Positions 1 to 6,795 are shown, numbered from the stretch's first letter. The stretch is DNA of 8,530 bases from CAMEON01 sp045602325 (GCA_045602325.1 JAZSBH010000008.1:1-8530), one strand, 5' to 3'. Numbers and translations: made by a program. Notes: generated from the letters alone by a model not told the origin.

Positions 1-183
1 GCAAGCTCGGTGACGGATGAGGAGAACAGATAGATAAACACCTTACGAGAGCATGGAAAAGTTGGGTGATTGCCCCCCAAGTATACTCCTTCCGTTCTCC
101 TCATCCACCGCTGTCGCGGTCCCCCTTCCCCATAGGGGAAGCCTCACCAAGGTCGGTGCCAACCCACTGCTAAACTGCAATTT
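1..183 (+). repeat. MITE-like inverted-repeat element, copy A (left end cut by the window)
   Basis: This is the right-hand part of a non-coding element that recurs as copy B at about 1921-2170. The left arm survives only as positions 1-27, ending in GATGAGGAGAAC. A 66-nt centre (28-93) contains GGAAAAGTTGGGTG, also found in copy B. The right arm (94-183) starts GTTCTCCTCATCC, the complement of the left-arm end. The right arm is 90 nt long, the same as in copy B. It carries two small palindromes: CCGC/GCGG around TGTC (108-119), and CTTCCCC/GGGGAAG around ATA (125-141). There is no transposase and no convincing reading frame, so a MITE or similar non-autonomous element is the best reading. Its outer left end and any target duplication lie outside the window. 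Confidence 0.75.
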
Positions 184-259
184 GCATATTCCCCCCTCTT
201 CCGTCATAGGTTGTACCACGGGCGGGACAACCCGTTCACGGAAACGAAAGGAAGATGTT

Positions 260-1918
260 ATGCTCAATCATACATCAGGTCGCCGCGGCTCTTTCGCAGC
301 GCGACGCTTTGCCATCAATGCCCTCCTTCTCATCGCCGTCAACCTGTTCATGCGGACGGTGGGTGTATCCTTCAACGTCTACCTGTCCAACCGGGCAGGG
401 GGCGAGGTCATGGGGCTGTATTCCCTGCTCTTCGGGGTCTACGGGCTGGCCATAACTCTTGGGAGTGCGGGCATCAATCTGGGCACCACCCGTCTGGTGG
501 CCGACGTCATGGGGACCTTCTGCCCCGTGGGGGAGGGGAGGTCGGTAGCCGACACCTACGAGGGCGCGCCCTGCCGCTTCGCCATCCGAGGGGCTTTGCG
601 GCGGTGTCTGCTGTATAGTCTGGTGTGCAGCTTTGGCGCTGGGCTTCTCATGCTCACCGCCGCCCCTATCATCGGGCGGGTATGGCTGAATGATACCCGC
701 ACCATTCTCTCCCTGCGGGTGCTGGCGCTGACCCTGCCCTCCATCGCGGTCTGTGCCTGCCTGAACGGCTACTTCACGGCGGTACGGCGGGTGGCTAAGT
801 CAGCGGCGGTGGGCATCGGGGTGCAGTTCCTTCGCATTGGCTTTTGCGCCTACCTTCTGACCCTGTGGCTCCCCGAGGGTGTGGAGATGACCTGCCTCGC
901 GCTGGTGCTGGGCGGGGCGCTGTCGGAGCTCTGCGGACTGCTTCTGACCGTCGGAGCCTACCTGCTTGACCGCCATCAGCACCTGTGGGTGAGATCAGGG
1001 GAGTCGCCCCCCTGTGCTTTGAGCAAGGAAAAAAACGCCACCGAGGGAGCTACCACCAAAAAGCTTCTGGGCATCACGGTGCCCGTCACCCTATCGGCCT
1101 GCCTGCGGTCGGGACTTCTGACCCTCCAGCACATCCTCATCCCCCGGGGACTCAAGCAGAGCGGGGCGAGCTGGGAGAATGCCCTGACCTCCTATGGGGT
1201 GCTCCACAGCATGGTGCTCCCCGTGGTGCTCTTCCCTTCGGCCTTCATTTCCTCCTTTTCGGGGCTGCTGGTTCCCGAGGTGGCGGAGTCCTGGGCGCGG
1301 GGGGATCGGGAGCGGGTATCCCGCCTGGCGGTCAAGATCATCACCCCTGCCCTGGTGTTCTCCTTCGGGGTGGCGGGGATCATGGCCTGCTTCGGCTTTG
1401 AACTGGGCGAGGCCATCTACGGCAGCCGCGAGGCGGGCATGTACATCCGTATTCTGGCCCCCCTCATCCCCATCATGTACGTAGACAGCTCGGTGGACGC
1501 CTTTCTCAAGGGCATGGGGGAGCAGGTCTACTCCATGAACGTCAATATCATCGACGCGGCGGTGTCGGTGCTGCTGGTGTGGCTTCTCCTGCCTCGCATG
1601 GGGCTGTGGGGATACGTGGTGGCCATTTACGTCACCGAGACCCTGAACACCACCCTGTCCCTCTATCGGATGCTCCGCATGAGCGCCATGCCCGTGTCGG
1701 TCTGGCAGCAGGTCTTCGGGCCCATCCTCTGCGTGACAGGAGCGACGGCGATCTGCCGCATCGGGGGGATCCTGCTCCACCAGCCCATCGGCGGGCGGGG
1801 GGAGCTGATCCTCCACATCGCGGTCTGCGTGGTCATCTACCTCATTTTCCTGGCGCTGACAGGGGTCTTCGGCAAGCGGGAATGGCGGGAGATGGGACGA
1901 ATGCTGGGGGTAATGTAG
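260..1918 (+). CDS. Oligosaccharide/lipid flippase, MATE-like SpoVB group
   Basis: A 552-residue polytopic membrane protein with about 13-14 hydrophobic segments, close to the usual length of SpoVB/polysaccharide flippases. The N-terminal part (about 31-82) has the family pattern: a short loop, then GLYSLLFGVYGL, then a Gly-rich stretch ending in TRLVAD. Residues 326-350 (FPSAFISSF, then LVPEVAE, then RGD) and 409-430 (DSSVDAFLKGMG, then N) match segments typical of SpoVB-like proteins. Such proteins are thought to flip lipid-linked sugars across the inner membrane for peptidoglycan, spore cortex or capsule. The start at 260 is chosen because AAAGGA (247-252) lies 7 nt upstream. The frame is open back to 53, but that part runs through repeat copy A. 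The gene is bracketed by the two repeat copies, is convergent with the minus-strand genes, and is visibly richer in G and C than the BY-kinase gene. No good sigma-A promoter was found upstream. The substrate cannot be told; a sporulation role is possible but not shown. Confidence 0.85.
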   Translation: MLNHTSGRRGSFAARRFAINALLLIAVNLFMRTVGVSFNVYLSNRAGGEVMGLYSLLFGVYGLAITLGSAGINLGTTRLVADVMGTFCPVGEGRSVADTYEGAPCRFAIRGALRRCLLYSLVCSFGAGLLMLTAAPIIGRVWLNDTRTILSLRVLALTLPSIAVCACLNGYFTAVRRVAKSAAVGIGVQFLRIGFCAYLLTLWLPEGVEMTCLALVLGGALSELCGLLLTVGAYLLDRHQHLWVRSGESPPCALSKEKNATEGATTKKLLGITVPVTLSACLRSGLLTLQHILIPRGLKQSGASWENALTSYGVLHSMVLPVVLFPSAFISSFSGLLVPEVAESWARGDRERVSRLAVKIITPALVFSFGVAGIMACFGFELGEAIYGSREAGMYIRILAPLIPIMYVDSSVDAFLKGMGEQVYSMNVNIIDAAVSVLLVWLLLPRMGLWGYVVAIYVTETLNTTLSLYRMLRMSAMPVSVWQQVFGPILCVTGATAICRIGGILLHQPIGGRGELILHIAVCVVIYLIFLALTGVFGKREWREMGRMLGVM

Positions 1919-1920
1919 AA

Positions 1921-2170
1921 AAAATGCAGTTTAGCGGTGGGGTGATGCCGACCTTCATGAGCCTTCTCCTGTGGAGAAGGTGGCACGGCGAAGCCGTGAC
2001 GGATGAGGAGAACGAATCAAAAAACACCATACGGGGGTAAGGAAAAGTTGGGTGTTGACCCGATAAGTATTCTTCTTCCCGTTCTCCTCATCCACCGCTA
2101 TCGCGGCCCCCCTTCCCCAAAGGGGAAGGCTCATGAAGGTTACCTGCACCCCACCGATAAACCCAAATTT
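1921..2170 (+). repeat. MITE-like inverted-repeat element, copy B (complete)
   Basis: The two arms, 1921-2013 and 2081-2170, are imperfect reverse complements over about 90 nt. Shared blocks include CGGTGGGGTG, ACCTTCATGAGCCTTC and GGATGAGGAGAAC. They enclose a 67-nt centre that resembles the centre of copy A. Each arm contains its own hairpins: CCTTCTCC/GGAGAAGG (1962-1980) and CACGGC/GCCGTG (1984-1998) on the left, CCGC/GCGG (2095-2106) and CCTTCCCC/GGGGAAGG (2111-2129) on the right. The arms differ in sequence while the pairing is kept. The outer ends read AAAATGCAGTTTAGC and, on the other strand, AAATTTGGGTTTATC. A GAA triplet on each side (1918-1920 and 2171-2173) is a possible but weak target duplication. 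No protein is encoded. The element follows the flippase stop almost directly. Confidence 0.8.
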
Positions 2171-2192
2171 GAAGCTCATCGTATGTAACCGC

Positions 2193-2222
2193 AAAGGGAG
2201 CCCGACGAATCGGTCTCCCTTT
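2193..2222 (-). terminator. Hairpin terminator between convergent genes, UUCG loop
   Basis: On the minus strand, AAAGGGAG-A-CCGA, the loop TTCG, then TCGG-G-CTCCCTTT forms a stem of 8+4 pairs with one mismatch and a very stable C(UUCG)G-like tetraloop arrangement. It starts about 20 nt after the stop codon of the membrane-protein gene at 2242. The U-run is short (TTT, partly inside the stem), so termination strength is uncertain. An outer TAACCGC/GCGGTTA pair (2186-2192 and 2238-2244) could extend the structure. Because the flippase gene converges on this site it may act in both directions. Confidence 0.6.
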
Positions 2223-2241
2223 CCATTTGTGCGGTCTGCGG

Positions 2242-3060
2242 TTATACCTCGCTCGCGGCGGCCGCCTCACAGTCCTTGCGGTGGAAGCGGGAGATCAGCA
2301 GGAGGGCGGCGAAGTAGAGGATCACGGCAATAAAGAGATCGGAGATCAGATCCAACGCCATGACGAAGAGGCCGTCGGTATAGCCGCCGGTTATATAGAG
2401 GGTATACTGGTAGATCTGGTGCATAATGACGCGGACGGCAAAGATCAAAGCCGCCATCAGGAGAGCCGAGAGCTGGACGGGATTCTTCACCGACAAAAGG
2501 CGGGTGAAGGAGAACAGCGTTCGGGAAGACGGGGCGGATCCGGTCTCCGTAAGCAATGCCTCCGCCTCCGAAACGGCACGTCTTCGCTCATAGCGGCGCT
2601 TGACCAACAGCGTAAGGAGGATCACCAACCCATACTGCAGGATCTCCAGGAAATACAGAGCGCCGATGTAAGGAAGATCGAAGTGAAGAACCTCGGTAAT
2701 GTCGGGAAGAGCGCCGTCCACGAGGGAGGTCATGAAGAAGTTTACGATAAATTTGGCCAGCGTGATCAGGGAAAAGGCAATCGGAATGCGGATGGACTGC
2801 TTCAGCCCTGCCTGCCAGACCGCGTAGAGTGCCGCGGGGTAACACACGGCAAACACCGCCAGATCCATGAGTCCTTCCTCGGTGAGATAGTAGAGAAGAT
2901 AGACCCACCACGCCTCGGCGTAAACGATATCTGACGCAAACTGAATATAAACGGGTGCCAGCACGAAGGAGCTGACCGCAAAGCAGATCGCCGACACAAG
3001 AACGGTCAGCCGACACATACGGCGCACGATCGGGCGGGGATCCAGGGTGTTTTGATCCAT
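2242..3060 (-). CDS. Unrecognised multipass membrane protein
   Basis: A 272-residue protein I cannot assign to a family. About six hydrophobic segments are visible, at roughly residues 18-42, 62-84, 91-113, 130-153, 195-217 and 228-256. A basic and acidic linker, rich in Arg then Glu (about 154-190), divides it into four plus two helices. It ends in an acidic and Ala-rich tail. There is no obvious catalytic motif or signal peptide. An in-frame ATG six codons earlier (3078) is less likely: the predicted transcript would start only about 17 nt before it and it has no ribosome-binding site. The ATG at 3060 is preceded by AAAGG (3071-3075). The gene has its own promoter (3102-3130) and a terminator just after it, so it can be transcribed alone. 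The upstream gene, a sugar kinase on the same strand, ends about 95 nt before this start. A link to envelope or sugar metabolism would be guesswork. Confidence 0.75.
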   Translation of the reverse strand: MDQNTLDPRPIVRRMCRLTVLVSAICFAVSSFVLAPVYIQFASDIVYAEAWWVYLLYYLTEEGLMDLAVFAVCYPAALYAVWQAGLKQSIRIPIAFSLITLAKFIVNFFMTSLVDGALPDITEVLHFDLPYIGALYFLEILQYGLVILLTLLVKRRYERRRAVSEAEALLTETGSAPSSRTLFSFTRLLSVKNPVQLSALLMAALIFAVRVIMHQIYQYTLYITGGYTDGLFVMALDLISDLFIAVILYFAALLLISRFHRKDCEAAAASEV

Positions 3061-3070
3061 ATCAGAACGA

Positions 3071-3075
3071 CCTTT
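3071..3075 (-). promoter_or_regulatory. Ribosome-binding site that favours the start at 3060
   Basis: AAAGG on the minus strand lies 10 nt before the ATG at 3060. The alternative ATG at 3078 has no Shine-Dalgarno-like sequence in the short leader predicted from the promoter at 3102-3130. Confidence 0.5.
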
Positions 3076-3101
3076 CATATGTAAAATACAATATCCTATA
3101 T

Positions 3102-3130
3102 AGTATACCTGAAAATCGTGAACATTTCAA
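3102..3130 (-). promoter_or_regulatory. Sigma-A promoter of the membrane-protein gene
   Basis: On the minus strand TTGAAA (3125-3130) is followed, after exactly 17 nt, by TATACT (3102-3107). Each hexamer has one mismatch to consensus. Transcription would start near 3095, about 35 nt before the ATG at 3060. It lies in the gap after the sugar-kinase stop, so the membrane-protein gene need not depend on the upstream operon. Confidence 0.75.
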
Positions 3131-3155
3131 GGGGATAGACCGAACATTTTGGAAA

Positions 3156-4157
3156 TTATTTGCCAAAGCTCTCCAAAAAGGCGGCACGCAGAGCAGAAAA
3201 GTCCACGGCCGTCCCTTTCGCGCTCTGCTCGGCACCAATGCTTTGCTTGGATGCCTCCACCACCGCCCCGAATACGGGGGGCGCTGTGGCTACGGTGATC
3301 TTGGCGGGAACGGCATGATCCAAAAAGGACGCCACCAAGGGCGGCCAGAAGTCCGCTTCCTTCTGACTGATCCCACCGCCCATGACCACGGGGAGGTATG
3401 CCGTACCGGGGGTCATCCGGTCGGCCAGCCAATTCCACGCCGCCTCGATGTATTCGGCCAAAGCACGGGCGTTGCGGCGGAGAATGGCAACAGCCACGGG
3501 ATCCCCCGCCTTGGCGGCTTCAAAGACGCAGGGTGCGCAGGCGGCGATGTAGGGCTTGCCTTCCCTATAAATATCGGTTATTTTGGTATGGACTTCCCCG
3601 CCCAGGCGGGCGGTGAGGAGTTCGGTGAGCCGGGTGGGCTCTCCCCGCCCGTCGTGGGCGCGAAGAACTGCCTCCAGGGCGTCACGGCCCATATCGTAGC
3701 CGCTGCCACCGCTGTCCAGGAGATATCCCCAGCCGCCGATGCGGATGAGCTCGTCACCGCGGCGCAGGAAGCAGGCACTGCCCGTGCCGCAGATGATGCA
3801 GGCGCCATCCCCCACGGGAAGCTCGCCTGACAAAAGGATCTGTACGTCCGAACGGATGCCCAGCGCCCCCACGGTGGGATAGACCTCCTGCAGGGCAGAC
3901 GCCAGAGCGGGACCGTGGTTGATGCCCCCCGCGATGCCACCGAAGAGGGACACCTCGGGCAGGTCATCCGTGGACAAGCCGCCCTGATCCAACAGGGTAT
4001 TCACAAGCCCTGTCAGAACCGAAACCGAGCCCGCTAGGGTCACGTCGTTGGGGTTGGAGGCGGTGCCGAAGGCATGGGCCAACACCCGTCCGCGAGTATC
4101 CGTGAGCACCCCCTCGGTCTTGGTGCCGCCGCCGTCAATTCCAATCAAATAGGTCAT
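3156..4157 (-). CDS. BadF/BadG/BcrA/BcrD-family sugar kinase, N-acetylglucosamine or MurNAc kinase type
   Basis: A 333-residue cytoplasmic protein of the ASKHA (actin/sugar kinase/Hsp70) fold. The N-terminus has the phosphate-1 loop IGIDGGGTKT (5-14). ICGTGSAC (122-129) fits the second phosphate loop. GGWGYLLDSGGSGYDMG (141-157) matches the signature of the BadF/NAGK group, and VVMGGGIS (257-264) fits the adenosine-binding region. D104 in RSDVQ is a candidate catalytic base. Family members of this size include N-acetylglucosamine kinases and clostridial MurK, which phosphorylates MurNAc and GlcNAc during cell-wall recycling; the other branch holds 2-hydroxyacyl-CoA dehydratase activators. No such dehydratase lies nearby, which favours a sugar kinase. 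The start at 4157 follows a strong AAGGAGG site (4164-4170); the frame continues upstream to 4229 but overlaps the end of the phosphatase gene. It lies 68 nt after that gene and is probably in the same transcript. The exact sugar is not known. Confidence 0.85.
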   Translation of the reverse strand: MTYLIGIDGGGTKTEGVLTDTRGRVLAHAFGTASNPNDVTLAGSVSVLTGLVNTLLDQGGLSTDDLPEVSLFGGIAGGINHGPALASALQEVYPTVGALGIRSDVQILLSGELPVGDGACIICGTGSACFLRRGDELIRIGGWGYLLDSGGSGYDMGRDALEAVLRAHDGRGEPTRLTELLTARLGGEVHTKITDIYREGKPYIAACAPCVFEAAKAGDPVAVAILRRNARALAEYIEAAWNWLADRMTPGTAYLPVVMGGGISQKEADFWPPLVASFLDHAVPAKITVATAPPVFGAVVEASKQSIGAEQSAKGTAVDFSALRAAFLESFGK

Positions 4158-4225
4158 GGTATCCCTCCTTCGTTCGAAATATGCCCTCACGATTGACATA
4201 CCTACATCATGATCGTACCACGCAG

Positions 4226-4921
4226 TCAATAACGTTTGGCATCCTGCAACAGATCAGCGGTTATCCGCATGATTCGTTCGGTATGCTGCGGGTAGCGCTT
4301 GCACACCCGCGAAAAGGAAGCATAGGATCTCGGAGAATGCCCGTGCAGATCACTTCCCAAGGCCACGATCCTTCCCTCCTCCATCCATCGAAGCAGGTAT
4401 CCGGATCGGAACAGCTTTACGAGCGAACCGGTATTGATCTGACCATACAGCCCCATATCAAACAGCACCTCCACCGCATGGCGAGGGTAACGGTCCACGT
4501 GGGCCAGGATCGGAACCAGTCCCTTTTTCACGATCCTTGAGACAGTATGGATCAACTCGGTATCCCACATATCATGAACGAACGGCATCTCCAGCAAAAG
4601 AACGTTGGTGCCCTCCATGCAAAGATCCGCAAGCCCATCCATCTCCTCCATCCCCCGGCAGATCAGCACTTCGGCGGCCGGGATAATGGCGGGACGGGGA
4701 ACACCGACGGCAGCCTTCAAAAGCCACCCCATGCTTTTCCGACGGTTTTCCAAAAAAGTAGCGGGCAGAATATCCTGGGGGTAGAAATGAGAGGTGGCAC
4801 ACACCGTATGCACACCGGTTTCTTGCATCAGCGCAAGCTGATGCAAGGCCATGTCGGTGTGTGTGGAGCCATGATCCATGTGCGGAAGAATGTGCGCATG
4901 AAAATCGATCCACTCCATCAT
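4226..4921 (-). CDS. CpsB/CapC/YwqE-type protein-tyrosine phosphatase (PHP domain)
   Basis: A 231-residue PHP-fold metal-dependent phosphatase, slightly short for CpsB proteins. The metal-site motifs appear in the usual order: DFHAHILPHMDHG (6-18; H8, H10, D16), ATSHF (42-46; H45), AAEV (82-85; E84), LLEMP (109-113; E111), LAHVDRYP (139-146; H141) and GSDLHG (189-194; D191, H193). Compared with the common forms DDG, TPHH, LAHPERY and SDAHN, several neighbouring residues differ, although the expected metal ligands are present. Enzymes of this family dephosphorylate the tyrosine tail of BY-kinases and so tune capsule or exopolysaccharide synthesis. The partner kinase lies 52 nt upstream on the same strand, which fits the usual pairing. 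Start at 4921: AAAGGA stands 7 nt before it; a second ATG directly follows and could be used instead. No membrane segment. Confidence 0.88.
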   Translation of the reverse strand: MMEWIDFHAHILPHMDHGSTHTDMALHQLALMQETGVHTVCATSHFYPQDILPATFLENRRKSMGWLLKAAVGVPRPAIIPAAEVLICRGMEEMDGLADLCMEGTNVLLLEMPFVHDMWDTELIHTVSRIVKKGLVPILAHVDRYPRHAVEVLFDMGLYGQINTGSLVKLFRSGYLLRWMEEGRIVALGSDLHGHSPRSYASFSRVCKRYPQHTERIMRITADLLQDAKRY

Positions 4922-4973
4922 ACTGTGTTCCTTTCATTTTCCTTGGATATTCCGCCCACTTCAAAGGGGGAAT

Positions 4974-6719
4974 TTATGACCTGTCCGCAGTGGGTTCCGC
5001 GGTTTCCTCCGAGACGGTCTTTTTCTCGTCGGGTTCATCCTCGTAGTCGTCGCCGTCGTCATACTCATCGTATCGGCTCGTGTCATACAGGCTATCGTAA
5101 TCACGGCGATACTTATCGTAATCGAACTGACGGTAGTCATTGTTCTTATAGCCGCGATAACGGTATTTGACGTAACCCTTATAGTATCGGTTTTTGTAGT
5201 AATCACCGGACTTGATATCAATATCGTTCAGAATGAAGCCCGCAAAAGACGCACCAAATCCCTCCATGGTCTCACATGCGATCTCGATCATGCGGCTATC
5301 CGAATACCCGGAGCGGACTACAAACGCATAGCCCGTCAACAGCTCCGATATCACGCCGGCATCGGCGACCTCACAGATGGGGGGCAGATCAATGAACACG
5401 AAATCATAATGCTTCTTGGCGTATTCGATCAGATTCTTCATTTGGCGGGACGCGAGCAATTCTGCCGGATTGGGCGGAATGCGTCCGCTGGTAATGATAT
5501 CCAGATTCTCGTAGCCCGCCGAACGCATATAGATATTTTCAATGGGACATACACCGGCCAGCAATTCACTCATACCGTTGATGGAGTTGTCCAGGTCGAA
5601 AATACGATGCTGAACGGGGCAACGCAGGTCGCAATCGATCAACAGGACGCGCTTATTGATCTGGGCAAAGGACACAGCCATATTTGCCAGGATCATGGAT
5701 TTACCCGCACTCACGTAGGCGGAAGTAATACCGTAAACGGCGCATTCCTCTCCCTTGGTGGTGTAGCACATATTAGTACGCAGATGCTTGAACGCCTCTG
5801 TGATCGCGAAAGAGGTTTTGGGGTTCAGCAGACGCTCCTTATAGTCACGGTCAGACAGAACGTTCCCCTTGTCGGAATACTTTTCGTAGGATTTTTTGTA
5901 TCCGTACTTTTTCCCTTTCGTCCGAGACACCTTCCCCGCACCATGACTCTCCCATGTGGGGATCTGTCCGATAATGGGAATAGCAAACCGATTTTTCAGT
6001 TCTTCTTCGGAATAAATGGTGTTGTCAAAATAGGTGCGAAGGAACGCGATCAGATAGACAAGAACGGCTCCGAAAAAGCAACCGATCATGGTAAACAGGG
6101 TCACGTTGCGCCCGGTATGGATGATGTTGTTCTCATTCACTCTGGTAATGGCCTTGGCAACGCTGGCAATGCTCTCGGCACCGAGCGTATTCTCGATACC
6201 AAAATAGTAGTCCATGGTGACGGGGATGGTACGCTCCACCGCCTGTGCCACGTCAAGAACCATATCCTTATTGACATTGGTGATGTACACCGTCACGATC
6301 TGACCGTCCACCATGACATTGAGCATACCCTTCACATACATTCTAGAATAGATGGCATACTGCTCGTCGTGAGAGACCAGGTCATCGATGATATTTCCCA
6401 ACGCACGATCCTCACGGATCAGCGTAGGTGCGCTATAAGCGATATTGGCGGCTCCGTTTACGTCGCTGGAGTTTGCGGTAACGTAATACTCACCGGTGGA
6501 AGGGTTCTTTGCCAGACTCACCGTATTGAATATAAATTTCACTTCAGCCGTATAGTAGGGACTGGCGGTCACATACCGAAGCAAGCCGAACAGACCGCCC
6601 ATCAGAACAGCGATGATCAATATACGAATGATGTTGACCTGAAGCACCTTCAAAAGAAGATGATAGTCAACCTGATTGATCTGTTTGTTTTTTATGATCG
6701 TTTTCTTTTCCGATTCCAT
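4974..6719 (-). CDS. Fused Wzz chain-length determinant and BY-type tyrosine kinase
   Basis: A 581-residue inner-membrane protein that joins adaptor and kinase in one chain, as in proteobacterial Wzc; in many Firmicutes these are two proteins (CapA and CapB). The N-terminal cytoplasmic piece leads into TM1 (about 31-51), an extracytoplasmic Wzz domain, and TM2 (about 206-228). A basic, Tyr-containing linker (about 256-300) precedes the kinase. EAFKHLRTN (308-316) matches the EAFRxLRTN oligomerisation motif with Lys for the first Arg. Walker A is AYVSAGKS (334-341), Walker A' is VLLIDCD (358-364), and Walker B is FVFIDLPP (440-447; D444). The tail holds 16 tyrosines between 507 and 559, the likely autophosphorylation cluster. 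The role is control of polysaccharide chain length and export by phosphorylation cycling with the adjacent PHP phosphatase. The start at 6719 has AAAGGA 10 nt upstream, and a consensus promoter lies at 6802-6830. The polysaccharide controlled is unknown. Confidence 0.92.
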   Translation of the reverse strand: MESEKKTIIKNKQINQVDYHLLLKVLQVNIIRILIIAVLMGGLFGLLRYVTASPYYTAEVKFIFNTVSLAKNPSTGEYYVTANSSDVNGAANIAYSAPTLIREDRALGNIIDDLVSHDEQYAIYSRMYVKGMLNVMVDGQIVTVYITNVNKDMVLDVAQAVERTIPVTMDYYFGIENTLGAESIASVAKAITRVNENNIIHTGRNVTLFTMIGCFFGAVLVYLIAFLRTYFDNTIYSEEELKNRFAIPIIGQIPTWESHGAGKVSRTKGKKYGYKKSYEKYSDKGNVLSDRDYKERLLNPKTSFAITEAFKHLRTNMCYTTKGEECAVYGITSAYVSAGKSMILANMAVSFAQINKRVLLIDCDLRCPVQHRIFDLDNSINGMSELLAGVCPIENIYMRSAGYENLDIITSGRIPPNPAELLASRQMKNLIEYAKKHYDFVFIDLPPICEVADAGVISELLTGYAFVVRSGYSDSRMIEIACETMEGFGASFAGFILNDIDIKSGDYYKNRYYKGYVKYRYRGYKNNDYRQFDYDKYRRDYDSLYDTSRYDEYDDGDDYEDEPDEKKTVSEETAEPTADRS

Positions 6720-6795
6720 TTAAACCAATTTCCTTTCATGATTCAGCGAATCCGTGCTCCTACGGACCGATCAATGACATCGTCGAAATGTGTCT
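6720..6795 (-). other. 5' leader of the BY-kinase transcript
   Basis: About 75 nt lie between the predicted transcription start (near 6795) and the kinase ATG. Two short hairpins are possible: TCCGT/ACGGA (6766-6762 and 6755-6751) and GATTC/GAATC (6752-6748 and 6744-6740). They share two bases and precede the ribosome-binding site AAAGGA. No known riboswitch pattern was recognised, so the leader may be simple. Confidence 0.3.

Noticed and set aside
53..259. In-frame N-terminal extension of the flippase by 69 codons from an ATG at 53
   Set aside because: It runs through repeat copy A, has no ribosome-binding site and encodes a low-quality, repeat-derived sequence. The ATG at 260 has AAAGGA at good spacing and begins the conserved protein.
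184..259. Promoter or riboswitch-like fold before the flippase gene (TTGCAT-17-CATAGG; GGTTGT/ACAACC hairpin)
   Set aside because: The hexamers match the consensus poorly, and the hairpin is short and competes with an equally weak ACGGG/CCCGT pairing. Chance is a sufficient explanation.
1091..1816. Open frame of 241 codons on the minus strand inside the flippase gene
   Set aside because: It is a mirror frame of a GC-rich gene, with His-, Asp- and Gly-rich low-complexity translation and no family resemblance.
2227..2934. Open frame of 235 codons on the plus strand opposite the membrane protein
   Set aside because: Its translation is highly polar and lacks known motifs, and the opposite frame has clear membrane helices, a promoter and a terminator.
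4192..4230. ATTGAC/GTCAAT inverted repeat around the gap between phosphatase and sugar kinase
   Set aside because: The arms are only 6 nt, 27 nt apart, and one overlaps the phosphatase stop codon. A nearby TTGACT has no matching -10 box, so neither operator nor promoter can be supported.
6760..6780. Possible six-codon upstream reading frame (ATG to TAG, minus strand) in the BY-kinase leader
   Set aside because: There is no Shine-Dalgarno sequence before it and no repeated or telling codons that would suggest attenuation; a frame this short is expected by chance.
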